Shown one piece after another: positions 35,794-45,466 of a stretch of 64,000 bases of DNA. Each line of letters begins with the position of its first letter. Positions within the stretch are counted from its first letter, which is position 1. The translations under genes and the position numbers were made by a program. The DNA lies in assembly GCF_012910805.1 (NCBI RefSeq), contig NZ_WTVK01000024.1, forward strand, positions 16,794 through 80,793. The letters are read 5' to 3'. The stretch is from Aromatoleum evansii (GTDB taxonomy: Bacteria; Pseudomonadota; Gammaproteobacteria; Burkholderiales; Rhodocyclaceae). The notes beneath the pieces are model-generated. The model ran no database searches, had not been told where the DNA came from, and saw nothing but the letters and a program-made list of their open reading frames with translations.

Positions 35794-37205
35794 AATTCAG
35801 AATGCCGCTGTCGCTTACGGCCCGGCTCGCTCTGCTTTTCGCGCTGGTGGCGGCAAGCCTGCTGATTCTAATTGGTGTACTGCTTGGGCAAGCTGTCGAA
35901 GGACATTTTGGCGAGATTGATGATCATGAACTGCGCGGAAAACTCGTTCTGATCGAGAACTTGTTGCAGCGGGCGAATACGCCGCTGGCCCGGGAACAAC
36001 TGCCTCAACGCCTCGACGAGGCTTTTGTCGGGCACGACGGAATTGCAGTGTTGTTGCGTAACGGCGCCGGCGTGGTGAGCTATGCACTTCATCCGACATC
36101 CTTCGAAGATGAGCTGCTAGCACGGGGGCAGCCTGGATCAGGTGTTAGCCGTTGGAAAAAGAACGGAAGCTATTACGTGGGCCGCGCGAAAACAGTGCGC
36201 CTCCAGGGCCCTGAAGGGATGATGGAGGAGGCCAGCGTGGCGGTCGCGCTGGATGTTACCCATCACACGAAATTCCTGGAAGCAACGAGCATTCGGCTTT
36301 GGCTTGGGATTGCGCTCGCAGCAATCATCGCCGCATTGTTGGGCTGGTGGGTCGCACATGGAGGACTCGCACCATTGCGCAGAGTGACGGCCATCGCAAG
36401 TGGTTTATCGGCAGAGCGTCTTGGAGAACGCCTCAAGGAAGGTGACGCGCCAGTCGAAGTGCGCGAACTTGTGGATGCCTTCAACGGCATGCTCGGCCGC
36501 TTGGAGTCCGCATTTCAGCGCCTGTCCGACTTCTCGGCCGATATCGCCCATGAACTTCGTACGCCAATCTCAAATTTGATGACACAGACGGCTGTATCGT
36601 TATCCCGTACGCGTAGCGAAGACGAGTATCGTGAGGTGCTGACTTCCAATCTCGAGGAGTATCAACGGATCGCTCGAATGGTCACTGACATGCTATTCCT
36701 TGCAAAAGCAGATAACGGACGCCTGCCAAATCCAAACGAACGGGTGGCTCTTGCCAACGAGGCGCGTGCATTGGCCGAATTTTATGAGGCTCTCGCGGAG
36801 GAGCGTGATGTAAGCGTGGTAGTGCGCGGAGAGGCGACGATCAGTGGCGACCGACTCATGCTGCGGCGAGCAATTTCGAATCTGCTTTCGAATGCTCTTC
36901 GGCATTCCCGTCCTGGAAGCACAATCGAGATCGATGTCGCCGATCAAGGCTCGCACGTAACGCTCGGCGTGCGAAATCGCGGCGACACTATTCCAGTTGA
37001 TCAACAACCACGAATCTTCGAGCGCTTTCATCGGGCAAGTGCTGAACGGCAGCATCACGGCGAGGGTGCGGGGCTAGGGCTTGCCATTACACGCAGCATC
37101 GTTCAGGCCCATGGGGGGGAGGTGGACGTCGAGTCTGCCAACGGTATCACCGAGTTCCAAATCCTGCTTCCCCACACAGTAGCCAACAGACCTGTCACAG
37201 ACTAG
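35790..37205 (+). CDS. copS: CopS/CusS-type copper sensor histidine kinase
   Basis: A 471-residue inner-membrane kinase starting at GTG overlapping the copR stop. Two membrane helices (~8-30 and ~165-187) enclose a periplasmic sensor domain of about 130 residues; then HAMP, the H-box [17 protein letters not shown] with the phosphorylated His, the N-box [10 protein letters not shown], and the G-boxes ending [20 protein letters not shown]. It belongs to the heavy-metal sensor kinase group and should phosphorylate CopR in response to periplasmic copper. Confidence 0.94.
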   Translation: MKFRMPLSLTARLALLFALVAASLLILIGVLLGQAVEGHFGEIDDHELRGKLVLIENLLQRANTPLAREQLPQRLDEAFVGHDGIAVLLRNGAGVVSYALHPTSFEDELLARGQPGSGVSRWKKNGSYYVGRAKTVRLQGPEGMMEEASVAVALDVTHHTKFLEATSIRLWLGIALAAIIAALLGWWVAHGGLAPLRRVTAIASGLSAERLGERLKEGDAPVEVRELVDAFNGMLGRLESAFQRLSDFSADIAHELRTPISNLMTQTAVSLSRTRSEDEYREVLTSNLEEYQRIARMVTDMLFLAKADNGRLPNPNERVALANEARALAEFYEALAEERDVSVVVRGEATISGDRLMLRRAISNLLSNALRHSRPGSTIEIDVADQGSHVTLGVRNRGDTIPVDQQPRIFERFHRASAERQHHGEGAGLGLAITRSIVQAHGGEVDVESANGITEFQILLPHTVANRPVTD

Positions 37206-37238
37206 TCCGTCCACAACCTCATTGAGAGGAAATTACCT

Positions 37239-37706
37239 ATGGTCGTCAAACTTTCACTCTCGGGCCGCGAGCGCACGTTGTTCGCCGTCGTTGCGTTGTC
37301 CGTCATGTCCGGTTTTTCGTCGGCGTTTGCCGCGCCTGAAGAAGTTACCGTATATAAGGATCCGAATTGTGGCTGTTGCGGAAAGTGGGCAGACCACATG
37401 CGGTCCCACGGTTTTAAAGTGAAGGAAATCGCCACGCCTAGGATGGGAGAGATTAAACGTGAGGCCGGACTACCCGTGGCGCTGACCTCATGCCACACGG
37501 CAACGGTGGGCGGTTATTTCATCGAGGGTCATGTGCCCGCTGCAGATGTAAAACGCCTGCTTGCCACCAAACCACAGGTCACAGGGGTCGCCGCCCCCGG
37601 TATGCCTCAAGGGTCTCCGGGGATGGAAGGGCCGTTCCCAGCGGACCGCTACGAGGTCGTAAGCTTCGACCGAAAGGGTGTGACGACAACATTCTCCAGA
37701 CACTGA
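37239..37706 (+). CDS. copG: CopG-like DUF411 periplasmic copper protein
   Basis: A 155-residue secreted protein (signal peptide ending AFA-APE). The mature N-terminus has KDPNCGCCGKWADHM and later ALTSCHTATVGGYFIEGHVP. These Cys/His positions match DUF411/CopG proteins, which bind a Cys-bridged copper cluster and are thought to have copper oxidoreductase activity. It follows copS by 33 bases and is probably co-transcribed with copRS. The Met-Pro-rich insert GMPQGSPGME is a possible extra Cu(I) site. Confidence 0.9.
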   Translation: MVVKLSLSGRERTLFAVVALSVMSGFSSAFAAPEEVTVYKDPNCGCCGKWADHMRSHGFKVKEIATPRMGEIKREAGLPVALTSCHTATVGGYFIEGHVPAADVKRLLATKPQVTGVAAPGMPQGSPGMEGPFPADRYEVVSFDRKGVTTTFSRH

Positions 37707-37908
37707 GCGACTTTCTTCACCCCGCGCCATCAGGGAGGGCGCCGAGTAAGGCGTGGCGCGGCCGCGTCGAGCAGTTCCAGGGTAACTCGATCGCGCCAGG
37801 CCTCGTGATCGAGTCGTCATGTATCGTATTGGTCCTGACGAGGCAAACCCGCACGCTTCGGGCGTTGATGCGTCGCAATACCCTGCGGCGTCCTGCGCGA
37901 CAAGCGCA

Positions 37909-38289
37909 TCAATTGAATTCCTCGTCATCAGGCGTTGATGGGCTGCGTTTCGGGATGGGCGCGTTACAGTCCTTGAAATTCACGTAGACCTTGTCGCCGA
38001 CCTGCAATTTCGAGTCAGCAGGCAACTTCGCGGCGCGCGCATAGGGATGTCCATTGCGCAAGAGCGCGACCATCACATACCGATCGTTGCCGTCAGTGTC
38101 CGACGCCTCGGTCCTGCAGTCGTAGTACGACGGCCGCTTCAGACTTTTCGCCGGGCCGATCTCGACGACGGTTCCTTTGCGCCACCCGTCACCCTGCGAG
38201 TATTTCCCTTCAAACACCGTGGGGCTGGTCGCACATCCGGCCAGTCCACCGAGGGCTACAACAACCATTCCTGCCGCAAGTACTTTCAT
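37909..38289 (-). CDS. small lipoprotein of the YHS operon
   Basis: A 126-residue protein with a lipobox LAGC (cleavage before Cys ~19) and an excellent GGAGGTGA site before ATG 38289. The mature part looks like one small beta-barrel domain (GTVVEIGP, YVMVALLRNGHPYARAAKL, LQVGDKVYVNFKDC) ending in an acidic tail DDEEFN. I recognise no named family. It lies after the truncated gene at 38355 and the YHS protein at 38686 on the same strand. Confidence 0.7.
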   Translation of the reverse strand: MKVLAAGMVVVALGGLAGCATSPTVFEGKYSQGDGWRKGTVVEIGPAKSLKRPSYYDCRTEASDTDGNDRYVMVALLRNGHPYARAAKLPADSKLQVGDKVYVNFKDCNAPIPKRSPSTPDDEEFN

Positions 38290-38354
38290 TGGGTCACCTC
38301 CATAGCACAAGGAATGGCTGCCCGCGGCGACGTGCTGCGGGCAGCCGGACAAAG

Positions 38355-38657
38355 TCACTTCAGCGTGAAACGCGCGGTGGTGGTCGGCTTGCCCGGCAGG
38401 GTGACGACCGCCACCAGCTTGGTGCCGGCGCCCACCTTGAAGTTGCCCTTGGCCTCCAGCCGGTCGCCGGCGGGTTTGAGTTCGACTTCCTGCTTGTCGG
38501 CGCCCGCGAGCAACGTGAGCTTCGCGCCGCCGTTGGTTACATCGGCCGGCTTGCCGTGATCGCGCAGGTGCAGCTGAATGAGGTCGTGCTTGGCGACGAG
38601 TTCGAGATCCAAGTCCTTCCGGTCGCCTGTTGCAACTGCTACCGGCGGCGATGGCAA
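38355..38657 (-). pseudogene. 5'-truncated paralogue of the periplasmic protein at 20630
   Basis: The last ~85 residues match the gene at 20630 in order and spacing: LELVAKHDLIQLHLRDHG, AKLTLLAGADK, LEAKGNFKVGAGTKLVAVVTL. The signal peptide and the HGG metal motif are missing and are replaced by about ten unrelated residues with no ribosome site. Unless a start is supplied by fusion, the product would stay in the cytosol. Best read as a truncated copy. Confidence 0.62.
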
Positions 38658-38685
38658 AAGGAATAACTCATTTTGCTAGCGTTTC

Positions 38686-39054
38686 TTAACAGCCTCGTCT
38701 GTGGTGCCGATGTTCCGGGGATGTATCTCCAGAGGGGGCGGTAACCGCAAATCGCTCTGGTGAGGCCTCAAAGCTCTCGCGATTCTCACGCGTCGCGAAG
38801 TAATACGTTCGGCCCTTATAGACACAGGTGACCGCATGGAGCACCTGAACCGGTCGACCGCTCACGGGGTCGATTGCCGACTCCGCGCGCGGCCCCTGAT
38901 CGCCCGCAGTCGGGCTGTGCGCCCCGTGCTCTTCAGAACGTCCGTGGCCATATGACCTGCGACCGCCACCACAGCCCATACCTCCGCGGCTCATCATGGC
39001 GAACACCCCCACCAGCAGAAGTACCCAGATCCAGTTTTGAGATAGCCACTCCAT
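38686..39054 (-). CDS. membrane-anchored YHS-domain protein (copy 2)
   Basis: A 122-residue protein: N-terminal helix (WIWVLLLVGVFAMMS), a GGMGCGGGRRSYGHGRSEEH linker, and a YHS-like domain (AIDPVSGRPV, then TYYFATRENRESFEASPERF) ending HRHHRRGC. Start at 39054 gives the same layout as the paralogue at 9561. It heads the leftward transcript from the promoter at 39193-39246. Probable role: copper binding at the membrane surface. Confidence 0.8.
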   Translation of the reverse strand: MEWLSQNWIWVLLLVGVFAMMSRGGMGCGGGRRSYGHGRSEEHGAHSPTAGDQGPRAESAIDPVSGRPVQVLHAVTCVYKGRTYYFATRENRESFEASPERFAVTAPSGDTSPEHRHHRRGC

Positions 39055-39192
39055 AATGCTCACCTCAAGTGTGGTCGATCCCGGTTCCGCGGTCTTAATG
39101 GCCGCCTCGTGTGTCGAACGGTGCCCGCAGCGCTCGACCTTACGCGCGGAACTGCTGTAACACCATTCTGCTGCTGATCGGATCCTAGGCCC

Positions 39193-39246
39193 ACTATGCA
39201 CTTGGACGGTTGACGAGAACGTGACTGGCAAATGACATTGCAGTCA
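39193..39246 (-). promoter_or_regulatory. CopR-type promoter of the YHS operon
   Basis: On the complement: TGACTGCAATGTCAT (39232-39246), six bases, GTCA (39222-39225), 23 bases, -10 CATAGT (39193-39198), with a third GTCA 11 bp after the second. The core has TGTCAT in place of TGTAAT. Confidence 0.76.
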
Positions 39247-39713
39247 TTGGAGTTGAGCACCGCTTGGTACCTCCCAAGTCGCGTGGTTTCTGTGGTTGGT
39301 CAGAATGGCCGATCGATCGGCACCCGAAACAAAGTGAAGGGCTCGGCTTTGATCCGGATAAAGTGATCGGGCAGTTTTGGCGCGCTCTCGCCAGTTGGGT
39401 AGCGCACACCAGGCCCTGCTGTCGATGACCGCCAACCACGTTCGTTTTCTAGGGCGCTCGGATGGGAAGAAGCTGGAGAACTTCGAGTGGGAGCCGATCC
39501 ATGACCGCAACGTGATCTCGGTACTCGAGAATCCCTTCTTCGTCAGAGTCTACGGTTGCGGAAAGGCGTGAAGCGCACTGCGCTGGTCGATGGCCGCGTT
39601 CGTAGGAGGTGATCAGACGCCCCGGTTGCCCTGAGTTTGTCGACGTACGCGAGCACAGCCGGGCCTCGACGGCTGCGAGCATCAGGCGTTCGTCGGCGGG
39701 GTGTCGGATGCCA
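39247..39713. other. gene-free spacer
   Basis: Short frames occur on both strands (for example 39377-39571 rightward) but none has a ribosome site or recognisable product. The sequence lies between the YHS promoter and the end of the ABC operon and marks a drop in GC content relative to the DNA to its right. It may be a junction between island modules. Confidence 0.4.
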
Positions 39714-40850
39714 TTACGCGTAAAGGGCGCGCTTGAGCCGCACGACGCTCCAGGTGCCGAGCAGCGCCGTGGCCGCCGCAAGGGCGGCGAAATGGGGCCA
39801 CAGCACGTCTAGACCGATCCCTTTCATGAGCACGCCGAGCGCGATCTCCATGTAGTGGCGCACCGGACTGAAGTAGGACATCCACTGCATGGCCTGCGGC
39901 ATGCTTTCGACCGGCACCGTCGTCCCGGAAAGGAACATCAGCGGGAACAGCATGAGGAAGGCCAGCAGCAGGGCCTGCTGGAGATTCTCTGCGAGCGTGG
40001 CGATGAAGAAGCCGATCGACAGAAAGGCCGCCAGTGCGAAGGCCGACGCGGCGATGAACAGTGCCAGGTTGCCGGCCAGCGGTACCCCGAAAAGTCTGGC
40101 GATCAGCAGGCTGGGGGCCAATGTCAGCATGCCGACGGTGAACGGGGGTAGCGCCTTTGCCGCGATCAGCTCGTAGCTGCGAAGCGGCGTGACGATGAGC
40201 TGCTCGATGGTCCCCGACTCCTTTTCGCGCACGAGCCCGGCCGCCGCCGTGATGACCCCGACGAGAAGACCGGCCACGACGATCATCGACACCGCCATGA
40301 AGTGGCGGAACTCGAGCTGCGGGTTGTACCAGATGCGGGTTTCTGCGCGTACGCCGGGCAACGCGACCGCCACCCCGTGGCGGGCGGCGTGCTCGACAAG
40401 CACGTCGCGGGCAAAGCCGCCCACGATTGCCACGGCATAACCACGCGCTGCATTCGCAGTATTGGCGTTCGTTCCACTGAGCAGCACCTGTACCGTCGCC
40501 GAGCGGCCCGCTTCGATGTCTTGCGCGAGGCCCGCAGGAATGATCAGCGCGAGGTCGGCGCGGCCCGAATCGAGGATTCCGTCGACCTCGCGCAGGCTCG
40601 TCGCCGGAACCCGTTCCCCGAAATAGTCGGTTGCGGTGAAGCGTTCCACGAGGCGGGCGCTGATCTGCGAACGGTCGCCGTCGTAGACCGCGAGCTTCAG
40701 GTTGGACACGTCGAAGGACAGGGCCACCGTGCACATCACCATGTCCGCCGTGTAGATGAAGACGATCAGTGCCACCAGCAGCCGGTCGCGCAGGAACTGG
40801 CGGAACTCCTTGCGGGCCGCCGCGGCCAGGCGTCGTGCCGAGGCGTTCAT
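39714..40850 (-). CDS. ABC-2 type permease (second subunit)
   Basis: A 378-residue membrane protein of the YhhJ/YbhR group: an N-terminal helix, a large extracytoplasmic domain (~45-175) with DLALIIPAGLAQDI and WYNPQLEFRHFM, then five C-terminal helices with the ABC-2 loop EKESGTIEQLIVTPLRSYEL. It pairs with the permease at 40847; its ATG overlaps that gene's TGA. With the double ATPase and HlyD protein it would form an envelope-spanning exporter. Substrate unknown. Confidence 0.9.
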   Translation of the reverse strand: MNASARRLAAAARKEFRQFLRDRLLVALIVFIYTADMVMCTVALSFDVSNLKLAVYDGDRSQISARLVERFTATDYFGERVPATSLREVDGILDSGRADLALIIPAGLAQDIEAGRSATVQVLLSGTNANTANAARGYAVAIVGGFARDVLVEHAARHGVAVALPGVRAETRIWYNPQLEFRHFMAVSMIVVAGLLVGVITAAAGLVREKESGTIEQLIVTPLRSYELIAAKALPPFTVGMLTLAPSLLIARLFGVPLAGNLALFIAASAFALAAFLSIGFFIATLAENLQQALLLAFLMLFPLMFLSGTTVPVESMPQAMQWMSYFSPVRHYMEIALGVLMKGIGLDVLWPHFAALAAATALLGTWSVVRLKRALYA

Positions 40851-41983
40851 CTCGCCACCTTCTTGCGCAGCGACAGGCTCGCGGCGCCGAACAGGACGAT
40901 CGCATAGAGCCCGAGCAGCGCGAGGTTGCCCCACAAATACTCGATGCCGACGCCCTTGAGGAACAGGTCGCGGCTGATGTCGTTGAAGTAGCGGGTGGGG
41001 AACACATACGTGTAGAGCTGCATCATGTACGGCATCGTCGAGATCGGGAACAGGAAGCCGGAGAACAGGAAGGAAGGCATCAGCGTGCCCACCAGCGACA
41101 GGAACACCGCGGCGACCTGTGTACGCGCAACGGTCGATACGGCAACGCCGAGCCCGACGGTCACGAAGACATAGAGCAGCGAGGCGCCGAGAAGCAATGC
41201 GAGGCTGCCGCGGAATGGAATGTCGAACCAGTAGGTACCGACGAAGAGCACGAGCAGCATCTCGGCAAACGCGATCGCTGCGTAGGGAATGATCTTGCCG
41301 AGGATGAACGTCGCCGGACTCACCGGCGACACGTAGATCTGCTCGATCGTGCCGCGCTCGCGCTCGCGCACGATGGCAAGCGCGGTCAGCATTGGCGGGA
41401 AGGCCATCAGGAGGACGGCGAAGAGTCCCGGGACGATGTAGTTCACGGTCTTCATCGGGGCGTTGTACCAGACGCGGGTCTCGAGCCGCAGCGGCGGCGG
41501 CGCGTCGATACCGAGCTCGGCGAGGCGGCGTTCGGCAAGCCCGGTCGAGAAGCGGTTGACCACGGCCGCAAGGTAGTTCGACACGATCAGCGCAGTGGGG
41601 GAGAAGGAGCCGTCGATGAGCAGTTGCACGGATGCCTCACGAGCGGAGCCGAGCGTGCGCGAGAAGTCGGGCGGAATCATGATCACCACCGTCGCGTCGC
41701 CCCGATCGAGCGCCGCATCCACGTCGCGCGGCGAGTTGAGGTTGCGATGCAGACGGAAGTAGCCGCTCTGCACGAAGGTCTCGACGAAGCGCTGGCTGTC
41801 CTGGGTGCGGTCCTGGTCGTAGACGGCGATCGGTACGTCCTCGACATCCATCGAAAGGCCATAACCGAATATGAACAGCAGCAGGAGGGGAAGCAGCACG
41901 GCCACGGCGAGCGTGATCGGATCGCGCACCACTTCGATGGATTCCTTGCGAACGAGCGCCCGGAGCACAGGCCAAGTATTCAT
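40847..41983 (-). CDS. ABC-2 type permease (first subunit)
   Basis: A 378-residue permease with the same plan as its neighbour: N-terminal helix, periplasmic domain with TVVIMIPPDFSRTL, WYNAPMKTVNYIVPGL, and the loop ERERGTIEQIYVSPVSPATF before the last helices. It lies 70 bases after the ATPase gene. The two permeases are distant homologues of each other, as usual for the YbhS/YbhR type of export system. Confidence 0.9.
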   Translation of the reverse strand: MNTWPVLRALVRKESIEVVRDPITLAVAVLLPLLLLFIFGYGLSMDVEDVPIAVYDQDRTQDSQRFVETFVQSGYFRLHRNLNSPRDVDAALDRGDATVVIMIPPDFSRTLGSAREASVQLLIDGSFSPTALIVSNYLAAVVNRFSTGLAERRLAELGIDAPPPLRLETRVWYNAPMKTVNYIVPGLFAVLLMAFPPMLTALAIVRERERGTIEQIYVSPVSPATFILGKIIPYAAIAFAEMLLVLFVGTYWFDIPFRGSLALLLGASLLYVFVTVGLGVAVSTVARTQVAAVFLSLVGTLMPSFLFSGFLFPISTMPYMMQLYTYVFPTRYFNDISRDLFLKGVGIEYLWGNLALLGLYAIVLFGAASLSLRKKVAR

Positions 41984-42053
41984 TTTGCCGCCGCAATCCG
42001 AGTTCCCGCGAGGAAGAACCGCGGTGGTCTGTAGAGTCCGCAGCGGGCGCCTT

Positions 42054-43547
42054 TCATGCCGCGTCCTTCCGCGTCATCAATGCGATGAAGATGTCTTCGA
42101 GCGACGCTCCGTCGTACCGCGCACGCAGGCTCGCCGGCGAATCGACTGTGAGGAGACGGCCACGGTCGATGAAAGCCACCCGATCGCAGCGCTCGGCCTC
42201 GCGCACGTAATGGGTAGTGACGAGCACGGCTGTTCCGGCACGACCGACATCGCCGATCAGGCGCCAGAAGGCATCGCGCGATACCGGATCGACCCCGGAG
42301 GTCGGTTCGTCGAGAAACAGGACATCCGGCTGGTGCAGCGCGGCGCAGCCGAGCGCGAGGCGCTGTCGCAGCGCGCCCGACAGGTTCTTCACCAGGCTGC
42401 GTTCGTGCCCGCGCAGCCCCGCGAGCCGCAGCACCCACGCTCGCCGATCGGCCATCATCTCGTCCGCGAGGCCATAGAGCGAGCCGAAGAACTCGATGTT
42501 TTCGTCGACGGTGAGGTCGACATAGAGGGAGAACCGTTGCGACATGTACCCGATGCGACCCTTGGCCGCCGCCGGGTGGGCGGCCACGTCGATGCCGGCA
42601 ACCCTGATGCTTCCCCCGTCGGGGGGCAGGATGCCGCACAGCATCTTGATCGTCGTGCTCTTGCCCGAGCCGTTCGGACCGAGCAGTCCGAAGATCTCCC
42701 CGCGCGACACGGAGAAGCTCATGTCGTCAACGGCAACGAAGGCGCCGAAGCGCCGGCTCAAGCCGGCGACGCGGATGGCCTCGCCTTTCGTCTCGGGCCG
42801 CGGGCGGTCAGGTGCCGCCGGCTCGGCCCCGGCGTCCCCCGCGAGGAGCACCTTGACCCTCTCCTCGAGATCCCCCCCGAATGCTGCCGGACGATCGCAG
42901 GCGAGCACGTGCCCCCCGGACAGAATGGCGACCCGGTCGCAGGCGACCGCTTCGTCCATGTACGAGGTGGCGACGACGATCGTTTTGCCGCGCTGGTGGA
43001 ATTCGCGCAGCATGGTCCACAACTCCCGGCGCGAGATCGGATCGACACCGAGCGTCGGTTCGTCGAGCACGAGGATGTCGGGCTCGTGTATGAGGCTGCA
43101 GCAAACGGCAAGCTTCTTCTGCATGCCGCCCGACAGTGCGCGGGCCCGGCGGTCGAGGAAGGGGGCGAGGCCCGAGAACCGCAGGAGCTGTTCGCGCCGC
43201 GCGACGAACGCGTCCGGCGGCACGGAGCGGATGGCGGCAAAGAATTCCAGGTTTTCGGCCACGGTCAAGTCGCCGTAAAGCGAATACGCCTGGGCGACAT
43301 AACCCAGGGAAGCGTTGATCCGCGCGGCGTCGCGGACGCTGTCGAGCCCCGCGACCGTGACGCTGCCCGCGCTGGGGTCGAGGATCGCGCACACCGTCTG
43401 CAGAAGCGTGGTCTTGCCCGCGCCGTCGGCGCCGACGATGCCGAAGAGTTCTCCGTGCCGGACGGCCAGCGACACGCCGTCGAGGACGGTCCGCGCGCCG
43501 AAACGGCGCGACAGCGAGCGGATGGCGATCACGTCGCTACCGTTCAT
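42054..43547 (-). CDS. ABC exporter ATPase with two nucleotide-binding domains
   Basis: A 497-residue protein carrying two complete ABC domains in one chain. The first has Walker A GADGAGKTT and signature LSGGMQKKL; the second GPNGSGKSTT and LSGALRQRL. Both have Walker B followed by DEPT.GVDP. This resembles the YbhF double-ATPase type. It overlaps the HlyD gene by 11 bases and energises the two following permeases. Confidence 0.93.
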   Translation of the reverse strand: MNGSDVIAIRSLSRRFGARTVLDGVSLAVRHGELFGIVGADGAGKTTLLQTVCAILDPSAGSVTVAGLDSVRDAARINASLGYVAQAYSLYGDLTVAENLEFFAAIRSVPPDAFVARREQLLRFSGLAPFLDRRARALSGGMQKKLAVCCSLIHEPDILVLDEPTLGVDPISRRELWTMLREFHQRGKTIVVATSYMDEAVACDRVAILSGGHVLACDRPAAFGGDLEERVKVLLAGDAGAEPAAPDRPRPETKGEAIRVAGLSRRFGAFVAVDDMSFSVSRGEIFGLLGPNGSGKSTTIKMLCGILPPDGGSIRVAGIDVAAHPAAAKGRIGYMSQRFSLYVDLTVDENIEFFGSLYGLADEMMADRRAWVLRLAGLRGHERSLVKNLSGALRQRLALGCAALHQPDVLFLDEPTSGVDPVSRDAFWRLIGDVGRAGTAVLVTTHYVREAERCDRVAFIDRGRLLTVDSPASLRARYDGASLEDIFIALMTRKDAA

Positions 43548-44700
43548 CCGCCAGCCCGACCCTGATCCTGACGTCGGCAGGCATGCCCGGCTTGAGCACG
43601 CCATCGGGGTTCGCGAGGCGTACTTTCACGCCGAACACGAGCTTTTCGCGCTCGTCCTTCACGTGCACCTCCTTCGGCGTGAACTCCGCCTGCTGGGCCA
43701 CTTCGCTGACTGCGCCGACGAAGGTCCGGTCGGGATAAGCATCGACGGACACGTTCGCCGCGCTGCCCAGCCGGACGCGCCCGACGTCGCGCTCCGCGAC
43801 GTAGACCCGGACGTATAGATCCTCGAGATCGACCATCGTCGCGATTGGGCGGCCGGCGGCGACGAGTTCGCCGGGCTCCACGAGCTTCGCCATGACCGTG
43901 CCCCGGGACGGCGCGACGATTCGCGTGTCGGCAAGCTGCGCCTCGATCTCGGCCACCCGGGCGCTCGCCGCATCCACCTGGCTCGCGGCGCTGGTGCGAG
44001 CGGCAAGGACGCGATCGCGTTCGGCCGCGATCCGTTTGACGTCGCGTTCGCGGATCTCGATCTCGCCCGTCGCTGCGCTCGCCTTGTCGCGCTCGGCGAG
44101 CGCCTCCTCGGCGGCCCGGCGCGCGGCGGCGAGCCGGGCTTCGGAGGCCCGTCGACGCGCGGCCACTTCATCGAAATAGTTGCGGCTCACGAACCCTTGC
44201 GCGAGCAGGTCCGCGAAGCGCTCGTAGACCTTGCCGTCCTGCGCTGCCTGGGCCTCGGCCGCCGCCACCTCGGCGGCAGCGCGCGCGAGCGCCTCGCGTG
44301 CGCGATGCACCTCGTGGGACGCCGTGCCTGCCACCACGCGGGCACCGAGCTGTGCCTGCCCGGAGGTCTCGTCGAGCACTCGCGCCTGGGCGTCGAGCTC
44401 TGCGACCAGACTCCGCGCCGCAGCCACCTGCGCACGCGCCTGTGCCGATCGCGCCTCGAGTTCGCGGGCGGCGATCTGCGCCACGAGCTGGCCGGCGGCC
44501 ACCCGATCGCCTTCGCGCACGGCCACCACCTCGGCGATGCCGGGAATGCGCGCGCTGAGCGTCACCTCCGTGCCGCGTACCTGGCCGTTCGCCTCGAGGA
44601 CGTCGCTGACCGGGGCCGGACGGAGCGCGAACCAGCCGATGCCGAGCGCGAGGAATGCCGCCACGACGGCGACGACGGCATTGCGTGCATGGGTCTTCAT
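43537..44700 (-). CDS. HlyD/YhiI-type periplasmic adaptor
   Basis: A 387-residue membrane-fusion protein: N-terminal anchor (~7-24), first lipoyl half (LSARIPGIAEVVAVREGDRV), a long Ala/Arg/Glu coiled-coil hairpin (~70-230), second lipoyl half (RIVAPSRGTVMAKLVEPGEL) and beta-barrel. It should connect the ABC exporter to an outer-membrane TolC-like channel; the lipoprotein channel at 51884 is one candidate, but it is in another operon. Confidence 0.9.
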   Translation of the reverse strand: MKTHARNAVVAVVAAFLALGIGWFALRPAPVSDVLEANGQVRGTEVTLSARIPGIAEVVAVREGDRVAAGQLVAQIAARELEARSAQARAQVAAARSLVAELDAQARVLDETSGQAQLGARVVAGTASHEVHRAREALARAAAEVAAAEAQAAQDGKVYERFADLLAQGFVSRNYFDEVAARRRASEARLAAARRAAEEALAERDKASAATGEIEIRERDVKRIAAERDRVLAARTSAASQVDAASARVAEIEAQLADTRIVAPSRGTVMAKLVEPGELVAAGRPIATMVDLEDLYVRVYVAERDVGRVRLGSAANVSVDAYPDRTFVGAVSEVAQQAEFTPKEVHVKDEREKLVFGVKVRLANPDGVLKPGMPADVRIRVGLADER

Positions 44701-44738
44701 TATCTGTGCTCTGCCAGACCCGCCCGTCCCGCTGAGTT

Positions 44739-45206
44739 TCAACGACGCCTGTATTCGAATACCGCTTCGACCGGCTTGGCAGTCCCCGGCAGCTGGGCTT
44801 CGATCGTGACGCGGTACGGCCCCTCGCCATACAGGGCGAAATAGTTGCCGAAACTCACCGTGTCCTCGATGCGCATCGGCTCGAGTTTCTTGCGTGTGCC
44901 GGCCATGCCCAGTTCCGCCACCGTCGCCTTCACTTGCGCGTCGGTGATGCGCGCCCCCTTTCTATCAAAGAGCGCGACGAGCACGTGATAGTCGTCCTTT
45001 CCCGTCGGTACGCCGCCATGCATCGTCTTCTCTTCGTGCGTGGCAGGATGCTTGCTCGCGACCTTGGCGGGCAGGATGCCGTAATAGACGTCGATGCCGT
45101 CCACGACCTGATGGAGTCCCGTTTCGACGGCCAGCGCCGTCCCCGAGGCTGCGAGCCCAAGTGCCAACACCAGCGCGTGACGCTTCTGCAAGAGTTGTCG
45201 CAACAT
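44739..45206 (-). CDS. uncharacterised secreted protein, same family as 9003
   Basis: A 155-residue secreted protein (signal peptide ending TALA-VET). Mature motifs: VVDGIDVYYGILPA, a short His-containing loop (KHPATHEEKTMHGG), DDYHVLVALFDRKG, and a C-terminal YRVTIEAQLPG, VFEYRRR. The general strand pattern and several anchor residues match the protein at 9003. It lies between the P-type ATPase unit and the HlyD gene in one leftward run. No named family recognised; a periplasmic role in copper handling is inferred from context only. Confidence 0.7.
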   Translation of the reverse strand: MLRQLLQKRHALVLALGLAASGTALAVETGLHQVVDGIDVYYGILPAKVASKHPATHEEKTMHGGVPTGKDDYHVLVALFDRKGARITDAQVKATVAELGMAGTRKKLEPMRIEDTVSFGNYFALYGEGPYRVTIEAQLPGTAKPVEAVFEYRRR

Positions 45207-45250
45207 GATGTCCTCCTTCTCTCCTCGTACGGTCTATCGGCCGGAATTCG

Positions 45251-45466
45251 CTACCAGTTCCCGCCCTCGCGACGCCGGCGCCGGATCACGATCGCCCCCC
45301 ACACCAACAGGACGGGGCACGCCAGCAGCAAGGCGACAACGATCGCGGTCCACCAGGATAGCCCCCATACCCTGAGGATGGCTGCCGCGGCCAGGATCAT
45401 GGCCGTTGGGCAGAGCCAGCCCCATCGGTCGATCGCGCGCCGCCAGGTTTCGTTGTGCGTCTTCAC
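45251..45466 (-). CDS. 71-residue membrane protein coupled to the Cu ATPase
   Basis: A GTG at 45466 overlaps the ATPase stop (GTGA). The protein has about 20 polar residues ([15 protein letters not shown]), two membrane helices ([18 protein letters not shown] and [20 protein letters not shown]) and an Arg-rich end ([11 protein letters not shown]). The second helix carries a Cys-Pro pair (ACPV) reminiscent of metal-transport helices. A much longer overlapping frame hides it. The tight coupling suggests a partner subunit of the ATPase. No family recognised. Confidence 0.68.
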   Translation of the reverse strand: MKTHNETWRRAIDRWGWLCPTAMILAAAAILRVWGLSWWTAIVVALLLACPVLLVWGAIVIRRRRREGGNW

